From Castellaniella sp. MT123 (lineage in GTDB: Bacteria; Pseudomonadota; Gammaproteobacteria; Burkholderiales; Burkholderiaceae_B), in the NCBI RefSeq assembly GCF_039614765.1, contig NZ_CP154879.1:1116001-1180000 (forward strand): a DNA stretch of 64,000 nt. Reading direction: 5' to 3'. This document shows positions 49,959-60,813 of the stretch, one piece after another (position 1 is the stretch's first letter; every line of letters starts with the position of its first letter). The notes under the pieces were generated by a model. The model did not search any database and was not told the DNA's origin. It saw nothing but the letters and a program-made list of their open reading frames with translations. A program made the position numbers and the translations under genes.

Positions 49959-50368
49959 ACTTCCACCACCGCCGCACGCATGACGAGCCGGAGATCAACC
50001 TGATCCCGCTGATCGACGTCCTGCTGGTGATCCTGATCTTCCTGGCGGCCTCGACCTCGTTTACCCAGACCCGCCAGCTGCAGGTCGCCCTGCCCCAGGC
50101 CCAGGCTCAGGCGCTCGACACCGGGCAGGCACTGGACCTGGCCATCAGCCGCGACGGCCTGTATGCCTTGAATGGCCACTATCTGGAAGCCGCCGACGAT
50201 GCCTCGTTGGCCGATGCCCTGCGTCGGGCCGCCGAAGGCCACCCGGACACGGCCTTGCGTATCGACGCCGATGGCCAGGCATCCCACGCATCGGTCGTGC
50301 GCGCACTGGAAGCCGCCCGACTGGCACAGATCAGCCGGGTGCGCTTTCTGACCCAGTCCCGCCCGTGA
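49955..50368 (+). CDS. exbD: ExbD/TolR family biopolymer transport protein
   Basis: 137 residues. A short cytoplasmic tail (EPEINLIPLIDVLLVILIFL) contains the conserved Asp in the single transmembrane helix that carries protons; the rest is periplasmic. It overlaps exbB and lpxK by four bases each, so the motor genes are coupled to lipid A synthesis genes, as in other Alcaligenaceae-like clusters. Confidence 0.92.
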   Translation: MNFHHRRTHDEPEINLIPLIDVLLVILIFLAASTSFTQTRQLQVALPQAQAQALDTGQALDLAISRDGLYALNGHYLEAADDASLADALRRAAEGHPDTALRIDADGQASHASVVRALEAARLAQISRVRFLTQSRP

Positions 50369-51462
50369 CCCCGCCTGCCCTTTCATCCTGGCGACGGCGC
50401 GTGGAAGACCGTCTGCAGGCCGTCTGGCGCTCTCGCGGGCCGGTCAGCACGATGCTGATGCCACTGGCCTGGTTGTACGGCCGGATCGCCGCGCGCCGCC
50501 TGCGCAGGCAGTCGATCCGGGCGTGGCGCGCTCCCGTGCCGGTACTCGTGGTAGGTAACATCCTGGTCGGCGGCACAGGCAAAACGCCGGTCACGGCAGC
50601 CGTCTGCCGGCACCTGCAGGCGGCCGGCTGGCACCCCGGCATCCTCAGCCGTGGCTACGGCATCACCACCGGGGCCGCGCCCCGGCTCAGCGACCAGTCC
50701 GGTGACAGCGCCCATCTAGGCGACGAACCGGCTCTGCTGCATGCCGCCACAGGCGCCCCGATCGCCGCGCATCCCCGCCGTTCGCTCGCCGCCGTGGCCC
50801 TGCTGCGCGCGCATCCTGAGATCGACGTGCTGATTGCCGACGACGGCCTGCAGCACACCGCCCTGGCGCGCGATCTGGAGATCATCGTGCAGGATGCCCG
50901 CGGGACCGGAAACGGCCGCCTGCTGCCAGCCGGCCCCCTGCGTGAACCCCCCGCACGGCTCCGGAATGCCGACTGGTTGATTACCCAACTGGCCCCCGGC
51001 GACGCCCCGCCGCCCGACACGGATCCGGCCAGCGCCGACCGCCCTCACCGCGTGGCCTTGCGCCTGCGCCCCGATCACCTGGTTCACCTGGCCGACGGCC
51101 AGTCGCTGGACTGGGAAACCTGGCGCACGCGGTATGGGCGCGCCCCCTGCAGCGCAGCTGCGGGCATCGGGCAGCCGCAACGCTTTTTCGCCATGCTGGA
51201 GGCCGCCGGGCTATCCCTGGCCCGGACACTGAGCGCGCCCGACCATCAGGCTCCCTCGCCCGCCGACCTGCGGCAATTGCCCTCGGGCCCGATCCTCATC
51301 ACGGCCAAGGATGCCGTCAAATACCCGGCTCCCTGCGACCCGCGGCTCTGGGTGGTGCATGCTTCGCCCGTTTTTTCCGATCCCGACTGGCTACGGGATC
51401 TGGACGCGGCGCTCCATGCGTGCGCCGCAACTTTGCGGCACAAGCCCGGCGCCAGGCATTAA
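50365..51462 (+). CDS. lpxK: tetraacyldisaccharide 4'-kinase
   Basis: LpxK phosphorylates the 4' position of the lipid A disaccharide at the inner membrane. 365 residues from a GTG start at 50365 (overlapping the exbD stop). An N-terminal membrane-associated helix is followed by the P-loop [19 protein letters not shown] and [19 protein letters not shown], both family hallmarks. Length is slightly above the usual ~330. Confidence 0.95.
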   Translation: MTPPALSSWRRRVEDRLQAVWRSRGPVSTMLMPLAWLYGRIAARRLRRQSIRAWRAPVPVLVVGNILVGGTGKTPVTAAVCRHLQAAGWHPGILSRGYGITTGAAPRLSDQSGDSAHLGDEPALLHAATGAPIAAHPRRSLAAVALLRAHPEIDVLIADDGLQHTALARDLEIIVQDARGTGNGRLLPAGPLREPPARLRNADWLITQLAPGDAPPPDTDPASADRPHRVALRLRPDHLVHLADGQSLDWETWRTRYGRAPCSAAAGIGQPQRFFAMLEAAGLSLARTLSAPDHQAPSPADLRQLPSGPILITAKDAVKYPAPCDPRLWVVHASPVFSDPDWLRDLDAALHACAATLRHKPGARH

Positions 51463-51499
51463 ACTGTTGTCTTTGCCACTCGACAGAACGCCCGTTTCC

Positions 51500-51688
51500 A
51501 TGGAAAACCGCTTGTTGCAGATCCTCGTCTGCCCCGTGTGCAAGGGCCCGCTGCGCCATGACCGCGAGCACAATGAACTGATCTGCCCGGCCGACCGCCT
51601 GGCCTTCCCCGTTCGCGACGGGGTGCCCGTCATGCTGCCCGGCGAGGCCCGCGAACTCACGCCCCCCCTCGAACCGACGACCGCATGA
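51500..51688 (+). CDS. Trm112-like zinc-ribbon protein
   Basis: 62 residues of the YcaR/Trm112 family: [11 protein letters not shown] near the start supplies CxxC and [19 protein letters not shown] closes the ribbon. The bacterial function is not settled; in eukaryotes Trm112 activates methyltransferases. It sits between lpxK and kdsB, its usual place, and overlaps kdsB by four bases. Only the short frame from the ATG at 51500 is real. Confidence 0.93.
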   Translation: MENRLLQILVCPVCKGPLRHDREHNELICPADRLAFPVRDGVPVMLPGEARELTPPLEPTTA

Positions 51689-52452
51689 AGTTCACCGTCG
51701 TCATCCCGGCGCGCGCCGCCTCCACCCGCCTGCCAGGCAAACCGCTGCTGGACGTGGGCGGATTGCCCATGGTGATCCGTACGGCGCGCCAGGCCGCGAA
51801 GTCCGGCGCTATCCGGGTGATCATCGCCACCGATCACACCGACATCGCCCAGGCGGCCGCCAGCCATGGGGTCGAGGCCCTGATCACCCGTGCCGACCAC
51901 CCCACGGGCACCGACCGTCTGGCCGAGGTTGCCGAACACCTGAACCTGGATGACGCGGCCATCGTCGTCAACGTCCAGGGCGACGAACCGCTGATCGATC
52001 CCGCGCTCATCGACGCGGTGGCCGCGCTGCTCGAACAGCACCCCGAAGCCGCCATCGCCACCTGCGCCGCTCCCATCCAGGACGCGCAGACGCTCTTTGA
52101 CCCCAACGCGGTCAAGGTCGTCTGCGGCGCGCAGGGCCGCGCCCTGTATTTTTCCCGCGCCCCCATTCCCTGGGCCCGCGACGCGCTGACCGACGGCCAG
52201 CAGCGCCTGGCGCCGGGTCTGCCTGCCTGGCACCACATCGGACTGTACGCATACCGTGCCGGATTCCTGCGCCAGTTTCCCGAACTGCCCCCAGGACAGC
52301 TGGAACGCATCGAATCACTGGAACAGCTGCGCGCGCTGGAACAAGGCTTTCCCATCGTTGTCCATCAGGCAGCGGCCCTGCCCGCGCGCGGAATCGACAC
52401 CCCGGAAGACCTGGCCCGGGTACGCGCCCTGTTTCCGGCCGGGTCCGCCTGA
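51685..52452 (+). CDS. kdsB: 3-deoxy-manno-octulosonate cytidylyltransferase
   Basis: KdsB activates Kdo as CMP-Kdo for lipopolysaccharide inner core synthesis. 255 residues with [17 protein letters not shown] at the N-terminus (nucleotide-binding), [23 protein letters not shown] and YFSRAPIPW. Full length, coupled to the Trm112-like gene; functionally it belongs with lpxK. Confidence 0.97.
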   Translation: MKFTVVIPARAASTRLPGKPLLDVGGLPMVIRTARQAAKSGAIRVIIATDHTDIAQAAASHGVEALITRADHPTGTDRLAEVAEHLNLDDAAIVVNVQGDEPLIDPALIDAVAALLEQHPEAAIATCAAPIQDAQTLFDPNAVKVVCGAQGRALYFSRAPIPWARDALTDGQQRLAPGLPAWHHIGLYAYRAGFLRQFPELPPGQLERIESLEQLRALEQGFPIVVHQAAALPARGIDTPEDLARVRALFPAGSA

Positions 52453-52491
52453 CACCGCTGGCGCTGCGCCGATTGCTGCAATGCGGCATAA

Positions 52492-53196
<705 letters not shown>

Positions 53197-53211
53197 CCCC
53201 GGAAAGCCGCC

Positions 53212-53970
53212 ATGGACATCCGTAAGCAAGTCATCCTCATCACAGGTGGCGCCTCCGGCCTGGGCGCTGGCACCGCGCGTGCACTGGCAGCCCAGGGCGC
53301 GCGGGTCGTGCTGGCCGACGTCCAGGACGAGGCCGGCCGTGCGCTGGCCGCCGAACTGGATCAGACCTACGTTCACTGCGACGTGACCTCGGAATCCGAC
53401 GCGCAGGCGGCGGTGGACGCGGCCGTGGCACGCGGGCCACTGCGCGGTCTGATCAATTGCGCCGGCATCGCCCCCGCCTCGCGTATCGTGGGCAAATCCG
53501 GGCCGCACGACCTGGGCCTGTTCCGGCGCGTCATCGATATCAATCTGGTGGGTTCCTTCAATATGGCGCGACTGGCCGCCCAGGCCATGACGGCCAACGA
53601 GCCCCAGACCACCGGCGAGCGCGGCGTGATCATCAACACGGCCTCGGTCGCCGCCTACGACGGCCAGATCGGCCAATGCGCCTATGCCGCCTCCAAGGCC
53701 GGCATCGTCGGCATGACGCTGGCCATTGCACGCGATCTATCCAAGCTCGGTATCCGCTGCATGACGATCGCACCGGGCATCTTCGGCACGCCCATGCTGT
53801 TCGGCATGCCCCAGGAAGTCCAGGATTCCCTGGCGGCCAGCGTGCCCTTCCCGTCGCGTCTGGGTCGTCCGGAAGACTACGCCAAACTGGCGCTCAGCAT
53901 CCTGGACAACGACATGCTCAATGGCGAAACCATCCGTCTGGATGGCGCCATCCGCATGGCGCCAAAGTAA
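53212..53970 (+). CDS. short-chain dehydrogenase, 3-hydroxyacyl-CoA dehydrogenase type 2-like
   Basis: 252 residues of the classical SDR family. The NAD-binding motif is TGGASGLGAGTARAL and the catalytic set is Ser in INTASVAAYDG with YAASK (Tyr/Lys). The wording resembles HSD17B10-like 3-hydroxy-2-methylbutyryl-CoA dehydrogenases (IAPGIFGTPMLFGMPQEVQ), suggesting fatty-acid or isoleucine breakdown; the substrate is inferred only. It starts 15 bases after adk. Confidence 0.88.
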   Translation: MDIRKQVILITGGASGLGAGTARALAAQGARVVLADVQDEAGRALAAELDQTYVHCDVTSESDAQAAVDAAVARGPLRGLINCAGIAPASRIVGKSGPHDLGLFRRVIDINLVGSFNMARLAAQAMTANEPQTTGERGVIINTASVAAYDGQIGQCAYAASKAGIVGMTLAIARDLSKLGIRCMTIAPGIFGTPMLFGMPQEVQDSLAASVPFPSRLGRPEDYAKLALSILDNDMLNGETIRLDGAIRMAPK

Positions 53971-54130
53971 TGATGACCCCCACGCTGCGCAGGCTTGCTG
54001 TCCACATCGCGGCCTGCATGCCGCTCGGATTTGCCAGGCACGGAGCAGTCCGCAGGGACTACTCCGCGTCCGGTCTCATCCCCCAAGGGGGCCGCTTTTG
54101 CCTTGGGGCGGCCCAGCGGCAAAAGGGTTC
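53971..54130 (+). repeat. structured GC-rich intergenic sequence resembling a dispersed repeat
   Basis: It contains GGAG-C-AGTCC/GGACT-A-CTCC as one hairpin, a CCCCCAAGGGGG palindrome, and CTTTTGCC/GGCAAAAG arms flanking a GGGGCGGCC loop. The wording is of a kind I associate with intergenic repeats in Burkholderiales. No second copy is apparent to me in this window, so the repeat status is unproven. Confidence 0.35.
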
Positions 54131-55687
54131 ATGAGCTTATTAAGATCAGCCGCCACCATCAGCGGCCTGACCCTGTTTTCCCGCATTACCGGCATGCTGC
54201 GCGATATTCTCATCGCCAGCGTGTACGGGGCCGGGCCCCTGACGGACGCCTTCTGGGTGGCCTTCCGGATCCCGAACCTGCTGCGGCGGCTGTTTGCCGA
54301 AGGCGCCTTTTCCCAGGCCTTTGTACCTATTCTGGGCGAAGTGCGCCTGCGCGATGACCATGCGACGCTGCGCCGGCTGCTCGACCGCGTGGCCCTGATG
54401 CTGTTCGCCTCGTTGTGCGGAGTGACGCTGCTGGGAACCCTGGGCGCGACGTGGGTGGTGACGGCCATGGCCAGCGGCATGCGCACGGCATCCCGGGCCA
54501 AGGAATTCGAGGAAGCCATCTGGATGACGCGGCTGATGTTTCCCTACATCATCTGCATGTCCCTGGTGGCGTTCGCCTCGGGCGTGCTGAACACCTTCCG
54601 CCGCTTCGCTGTCCCGGCGTTCACGCCGGTCCTGCTCAATCTGTCCATGATCGGCGCCAGCCTGCTGCTGGCCGGTCACCTGGACCAGCCCATCCATGCA
54701 CTGGCGATCGGGGTGATGGCCGGCGGCATCCTGCAGTTGACGGTGCAGTGGATCGCCCTGGCGCGGCTGGGCCTGATGCCGCGCTACGGCGACGGCCTGC
54801 GGGCCGCGTGGCGGGATCCCACCGTCCACCGCATCCTGCGCCAGATGCTGCCAGCCACGCTGGGGGTCTCCGTGGCGCAGCTGTCCCTGCTGATCAACAC
54901 GAACATCGCCACATGGCTGACGCCGGGCAGCGTGACCTGGCTGTCGTTCGCCGACCGGCTGATGGAATTTCCCACTGCCCTGCTGGGTGTGGCACTGGGC
55001 ACGGTGCTGCTGCCCAGCCTGTCCGCAGCCCATGCCCGTGAGGATCACCAAGCCTACAACGCCTTGCTGGACTGGGGCTTGCGCCTGGTGCTGCTGCTGG
55101 GGCTGCCCGCCGCGCTGGGCATGGCGCTGCTGTCCGATGGTCTGGTGGCTACCCTGTTCAACTATGGCGCTTTCTCGGCCCACGACGTGGCACAGACACG
55201 GTTGGCCGTGATGGCATACGCCGCCGGCCTGCTGGGCCTGCTGGCCATCAAGATCCTGGCCCCTGGCTTCTATGCCAAGCAGGACATCCGCACCCCCGTC
55301 AAGATCGCCATCGCCGTCCTGGCCTTCACCCAGCTGATGAACGTCGCCCTGGTACCCTGGCTGGCGCACGCGGGGCTGGCACTGTCCATCGGGCTGGGCG
55401 CCAGCGCCAATGCCCTGAGCCTGGTGATCCTGCTGCGCCGTCGCGGGCTGTATACGCCGCTGCCCGGCTGGCCGGGCTTCATTCTGAAACTGGTGCCGGC
55501 GCTGGCCGCCATCGCGCTGGTTCTGATCTGGACCAACCGGCATCTGGACTGGGTTGCCCTGGGCCCCCATCCGGGACAGCGTGCGGCGTGGCTGCTGGGC
55601 ATCCTGGCCCTGACCGCGCTGGCCTACTTCAGCACCTTGTTTTTATTCGGTTTTCGCCCCAAAGACTTTACACGCAGGCGCTCGTAG
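54131..55687 (+). CDS. murJ: lipid II flippase MurJ
   Basis: MurJ moves lipid II across the inner membrane for peptidoglycan synthesis. 518 residues with 13-14 transmembrane segments of the MOP superfamily. The N-terminus SRITGMLRDILIASVYGAG carries the essential Arg residues, with AFWVAFRIPNLLRRLFAEG and FSQAFVPIL just after. The ATG at 54131 has AAAGGG directly upstream; the open frame before it is a shadow. Confidence 0.96.
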   Translation: MSLLRSAATISGLTLFSRITGMLRDILIASVYGAGPLTDAFWVAFRIPNLLRRLFAEGAFSQAFVPILGEVRLRDDHATLRRLLDRVALMLFASLCGVTLLGTLGATWVVTAMASGMRTASRAKEFEEAIWMTRLMFPYIICMSLVAFASGVLNTFRRFAVPAFTPVLLNLSMIGASLLLAGHLDQPIHALAIGVMAGGILQLTVQWIALARLGLMPRYGDGLRAAWRDPTVHRILRQMLPATLGVSVAQLSLLINTNIATWLTPGSVTWLSFADRLMEFPTALLGVALGTVLLPSLSAAHAREDHQAYNALLDWGLRLVLLLGLPAALGMALLSDGLVATLFNYGAFSAHDVAQTRLAVMAYAAGLLGLLAIKILAPGFYAKQDIRTPVKIAIAVLAFTQLMNVALVPWLAHAGLALSIGLGASANALSLVILLRRRGLYTPLPGWPGFILKLVPALAAIALVLIWTNRHLDWVALGPHPGQRAAWLLGILALTALAYFSTLFLFGFRPKDFTRRRS

Positions 55688-55756
55688 GATAAACTTACCG
55701 TCTTTGCTTCGCAGTCCAAGCAACCGTTTCCAATTACGCAAACCAGATAACACCCT

Positions 55757-56020
55757 ATGGCCAATTCCGCACAAGCCCGTAAACGCGCCCGCCAGGCCGT
55801 TGCCCAGAACAAACACAACGCCAGCATGCGCTCGATGCTGCGCACCGCCATCAAGCGTGTGCGCCAGGCCATCGAAGCGGGTGATCAGACCGCCGCCAAC
55901 GAAGTCTTTCGCAAGACCAGCAGCGTGATCGACCGTGTCGCCGACAAGCAGATCATCCACAAGAACAAAGCCGCCCGCCATAAGAGCCGTCTGTCGGCTG
56001 CGATCAAGGCGCTGGCCTGA
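55757..56020 (+). CDS. rpsT: 30S ribosomal protein S20
   Basis: 87 residues, highly basic and helical, with [18 protein letters not shown] at the start and [17 protein letters not shown] near the end. S20 is a primary binding protein of 16S rRNA. It lies 69 bases after murJ, the order found in many betaproteobacteria, and ends at a very strong terminator. Confidence 0.98.
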   Translation: MANSAQARKRARQAVAQNKHNASMRSMLRTAIKRVRQAIEAGDQTAANEVFRKTSSVIDRVADKQIIHKNKAARHKSRLSAAIKALA

Positions 56021-56037
56021 TCCAAGAAACGCGGCTT

Positions 56038-56084
56038 GCACTGCAACAAAAAAGGCACCATGGGTGCCTTTTTTGTTGCAGTGC
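56038..56084. terminator. very strong bidirectional terminator between rpsT and argF
   Basis: A 22-base perfect stem (56038-56059 with 56063-56084) around a 3-base loop, with internal A6 and T6 runs. It serves both convergent genes. Confidence 0.93.
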
Positions 56085-56167
56085 GCTAAAGGCAGTGCCC
56101 CTACATGGATGCCGTCCGTGCGGACGCGATTCGGCCCAGGCATGCCGGCCCTAGGCCGGCCCCGCCA

Positions 56168-57109
56168 TCAAGCCGGCTGGCGTCCCAGCAGCAGAAATTC
56201 CATCAAGGCCTTCTGCACATGCAGGCGGTTCTCGGCCTCGTCCCAGACCACGCTTTGCGGGCCGTCGATGACCTCTCCGGTGACTTCTTCACCACGATGC
56301 GCCGGCAGGCAGTGCATGAAGAGCGCATCGGGTCGGGCCACCGACATCATCCGCGCATCGACGCACCAGTCGGCAAAAGCCAGGCGGCGGGTTTCGTTCT
56401 CGGTTTCATAACCCATGCTGGTCCAGACGTCGGTCGTGACCAGATCGGCGCCCCGGCACGCATCCGTCGGGTCGTCGAATTCGCGCAGCACGGATTCGGG
56501 CTGCCGCCCCACGCGCAGCGGATCCAGGCGGTAGCCCGCCGGCGCGGACACATGCAGCGTGAAACCCAGCAATTCGGCCGCCTGCAGCCAGGTGTAGGCC
56601 ATATTGTTGGCATCCCCGATCCACGCCACGGTCTTGCCCTGGATCGGCCCGCGATGCTCGACGAAGGTCTGGATGTCCGCCAGGATCTGGCAGGGGTGGA
56701 ATTCATTGGTCAGGCCGTTGATGACCGGCACCCGCGAATGCGCGGCGAACCGTTCGATACGAGTCTGTTCGAAGGTGCGGATCATCACCAGATCGACCAT
56801 CCGGGAAATCACCCGCGCGGTATCCTCGATGGGTTCGGAGCGCCCCAGCTGCGAACCTTCGGTGGTCAGATAGATGACCGAACCGCCCAACTGGTACATG
56901 CCGGCCTCGAACGAGACACGGGTCCGCGTGCTGGCCTTCTCGAACACCATGGCCAGATTGCGGTCGTGCAGCGTGTGATGCGGCTGGTAGCGCTTGAACT
57001 TGTCCTTGATCAGGCGCGCACGGTCGATCACGTAATGGATTTCATCCTCGGAGAAATCGCGCAACTGCAAGAAATGCCGCAAAGGCCCGGTGGGATTGGC
57101 TGCAGACAT
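56168..57109 (-). CDS. argF: ornithine carbamoyltransferase, anabolic
   Basis: ArgF makes citrulline from ornithine and carbamoyl phosphate. 313 residues with the carbamoyl-phosphate motif FEKASTRTRVSFE, the ornithine side HPCQILADIQT and the closing loop MHCLPAHRGEEV. argG, the next enzyme of the pathway, is on the same strand about 0.6 kb upstream beyond the DUF3579 gene. Confidence 0.97.
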   Translation of the reverse strand: MSAANPTGPLRHFLQLRDFSEDEIHYVIDRARLIKDKFKRYQPHHTLHDRNLAMVFEKASTRTRVSFEAGMYQLGGSVIYLTTEGSQLGRSEPIEDTARVISRMVDLVMIRTFEQTRIERFAAHSRVPVINGLTNEFHPCQILADIQTFVEHRGPIQGKTVAWIGDANNMAYTWLQAAELLGFTLHVSAPAGYRLDPLRVGRQPESVLREFDDPTDACRGADLVTTDVWTSMGYETENETRRLAFADWCVDARMMSVARPDALFMHCLPAHRGEEVTGEVIDGPQSVVWDEAENRLHVQKALMEFLLLGRQPA

Positions 57110-57240
57110 GGAAAACCCTATGCAAAGGGACCATCTTACCGTGGTCCCACAGGACGCGCAAAGCGCCGATCGGATACAATGCGCGGCGTAGGGGATGTTG
57201 CGCGTCCGTATCCTGGGCGTGTCCCGTCTATGGAACCCGC

Positions 57241-57555
57241 ATGAACCACCCAGTCCAGCATTTGATCATCCACGGCAAGACCCTGGAGGGTCAGCGATTT
57301 CGCCCCAGCGATTGGGCAGAACGTCTGGCCGGGGTGTTGTCCCAGTTCCGCCCCGCTGGATCCCATCCCAACCCGCTGTCTTATTCCCCTTATGCCATGC
57401 CCCGCTCCATCGACGGAGTGCCCTGCGTCCTGATCGACCATCGCCTGCGCCAGCTCGAGCCCCTGGCCTGGAAGTTCGCCTGCGACTTTGCCGCCAGCAA
57501 CCATCTGCAGACATCGGAATCGGCCCAGCCTGCCGCTGACGCACCAAAGGCATAG
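57241..57555 (+). CDS. DUF3579 family protein
   Basis: 104 residues, with FRPSDWAERLAGVLSQF and the YAMPRSIDGVPCVLID stretch that mark this small betaproteobacterial family. No function is known. It sits on the opposite strand between argG and argF, an arrangement I recall from relatives. The ATG at 57241 is clear. Confidence 0.85.
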   Translation: MNHPVQHLIIHGKTLEGQRFRPSDWAERLAGVLSQFRPAGSHPNPLSYSPYAMPRSIDGVPCVLIDHRLRQLEPLAWKFACDFAASNHLQTSESAQPAADAPKA

Positions 57556-57581
57556 CCCCCGCACCCGACATCCCGTCTTGA

Positions 57582-57615
57582 AAAAAAGCACCGGATATCG
57601 ATCCAGTGCCTTTCT
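57582..57615. terminator. hairpin between DUF3579 gene and argG
   Basis: GCAC-C-GGAT pairs with ATCC-A-GTGC (one mismatch) around ATCG, preceded by an A-run and followed by CTTTCTT. It is a bidirectional terminator between convergent genes. Confidence 0.7.
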
Positions 57616-57678
57616 TGACGGATGGCGCCTGCCAGGATGGCAGGTCGCCGCTCAGTTCAGAACGGCGGCTCCTGATGC

Positions 57679-59043
<1,365 letters not shown>

Positions 59044-59164
59044 TCAAGACAATCCGCCATTATATCGTCGCCCCCAGGGGTGTCTGTCCTGTGCGGGCAT
59101 TCCACGCAGTCGCGATCCGAATATTCCCGCATGAGCAGTCGCACACTGAGAGAAACTTCTATGC

Positions 59165-59170
59165 TAGAAT
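59165..59170 (+). promoter_or_regulatory. -10 box of the tRNA-Ala promoter
   Basis: TAGAAT preceded by TATGC, 12 bases before the tRNA. No clear -35 at standard spacing. Confidence 0.4.
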
Positions 59171-59181
59171 TTCGGTCTTTC

Positions 59182-59257
<76 letters not shown>

Positions 59258-59267
59258 GAACACCCTA

Positions 59268-59297
59268 AACCGCTTGATTTTTCAGGCGGTTTTTTTT
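59268..59297 (+). terminator. intrinsic terminator of tRNA-Ala
   Basis: A 10-base stem (59268-59277 with 59282-59291, one G-T pair) around TTTT, followed by a T-run. It separates tRNA-Ala from the integrase. Confidence 0.85.
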
Positions 59298-59338
59298 CGT
59301 CCGTCGATTTCAGTTGGTAGCAGATTTGGTAGCAACTC

Positions 59339-60784
59339 GTGCTCACCCTGCCCATCTACCCCCGCAACGGCACCTACTACCTCCACACCCGGATCGCAGG
59401 CAGACAGATCAAGCGCTCGCTCGCGACAAGGGACAAGACTGAGGCTATCCTTGTAGGCTCGGAACTTCTCAAAAGGCTCTACAAGGCACTCAAAGCCACT
59501 GGTGGGAGTATGGACAAGGACGATTACAAAAAACTCGATATAGCCTTTCCTACGGGCTTTCAGGCCAAGATCAACACTGATGATGATATGGCCCGGTTTC
59601 AGGAGCTTTTGAAGAACCCTGATTTCTACGACCTGATCAGGCCAAGCACCCCTGCAGCACAACAAGCCAGAGCCTCAGAACAGCCTGTCCAAGCATCAGA
59701 GGCAGAGAACCTTACAGGGGTAAGCATCGCTGAAGTTGCCAGCAGGTATCAGACCAGACACCAGAAGCTCAAAGCCCCAAAAACTCTCTATGAGTATGGC
59801 AACTATCACCAGCATTTCAGCCGGTGGGTGGCTGTGAGGAAGCAGGCAGACCCCTACCCTATCAGGAACATCATCAATGACGACATCGCCGCCTACATTG
59901 ACGACCTGTTAGCAGACGGCAAGCCAGCACAAGCCATCCAGACCAAGTATCTCAGGGCTTTGAATGCTCTTTTTGAGTTTGCCAAGACCCTCGGCGCCTT
60001 CCCAAAGGACGTGCTTATTCCTACTCGTGGGCACAAGGTCTTCAACAAAAACAAACACAGAACCAACCGGAAACCCTTCACCACAGAAGAACTTCAACAG
60101 ATCTTTGAACCCCTGAACCTGAACAGGGCAAGACACCCAGAACAATACTGGTTGCCCTTGCTTGGCATCTTCACAGGGGGCCGCATTTCTGAATTGAGCC
60201 AACTCCAGATTACAGACATCAAGCAAATTGAAGGCGTCTGGACTATCAGCATCAATGACGAAGGCGACAAGCGAGCCAAGACCCTTGCCAGTATTCGCAC
60301 CATTCCTATTCACCCCACCCTTTTGGAAATTGGTTTTCTGGATTATGTAGAGGATATGAAGGGTTTCAATGGTCAACTTTTCCCGGACCTTCACCCCGAC
60401 AAATTCGGCCACTATGGCAAGCAGCCAAGTCAGCGATTTGGTGTTTATCTCGATAAGTTGGGCATTACAGATAGGGCAAAAGTCTTTCACTCATTCAGGA
60501 CAACAGCGAACAATTGTCTGAAACAGCAAGGTGTGCCAGAAGAAACAAGGTGTCAGTTTATCGGCCACGAACACGACACCATCAACAGTGCCACCTATGG
60601 GGAACCTCATAGCATGGCTTACCTGCTGGAGCATGCCGCCACAAAACTAATCTTTGATGTTGATTTCCAAAAAATCAAATATGAAAAAGACAGGTTCAAT
60701 GCCTACCTTGTCAAAGAAATTAGGCGGCAAGAAAGGATGGAAAACCATCAACAGGCAAAAAACTTAATCAAGAAAAAGCAATAA
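59339..60784 (+). CDS. tyrosine recombinase / integrase
   Basis: 481 residues from a GTG start. The N-terminus (YPRNGTYYLHTRIAGRQIKRS) is the DUF6538-type domain seen in many element integrases. A core-binding SAM-like region lies near residues 150-220. The catalytic domain has the Arg in IFTGGRISELSQLQ, HSFRTTANNCL (His-x-x-Arg) and FIGHEHDTINSATYGE with the presumed nucleophile Tyr. It presumably integrates and excises the element at tRNA-Ala. GC content is intermediate between the core genome and the following genes. Two TTGGTAGCA direct repeats lie just before the start. Confidence 0.92.
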   Translation: MLTLPIYPRNGTYYLHTRIAGRQIKRSLATRDKTEAILVGSELLKRLYKALKATGGSMDKDDYKKLDIAFPTGFQAKINTDDDMARFQELLKNPDFYDLIRPSTPAAQQARASEQPVQASEAENLTGVSIAEVASRYQTRHQKLKAPKTLYEYGNYHQHFSRWVAVRKQADPYPIRNIINDDIAAYIDDLLADGKPAQAIQTKYLRALNALFEFAKTLGAFPKDVLIPTRGHKVFNKNKHRTNRKPFTTEELQQIFEPLNLNRARHPEQYWLPLLGIFTGGRISELSQLQITDIKQIEGVWTISINDEGDKRAKTLASIRTIPIHPTLLEIGFLDYVEDMKGFNGQLFPDLHPDKFGHYGKQPSQRFGVYLDKLGITDRAKVFHSFRTTANNCLKQQGVPEETRCQFIGHEHDTINSATYGEPHSMAYLLEHAATKLIFDVDFQKIKYEKDRFNAYLVKEIRRQERMENHQQAKNLIKKKQ

Positions 60785-60813
60785 AATCATCCAAATAAAT
60801 AAGCCATTAAACC

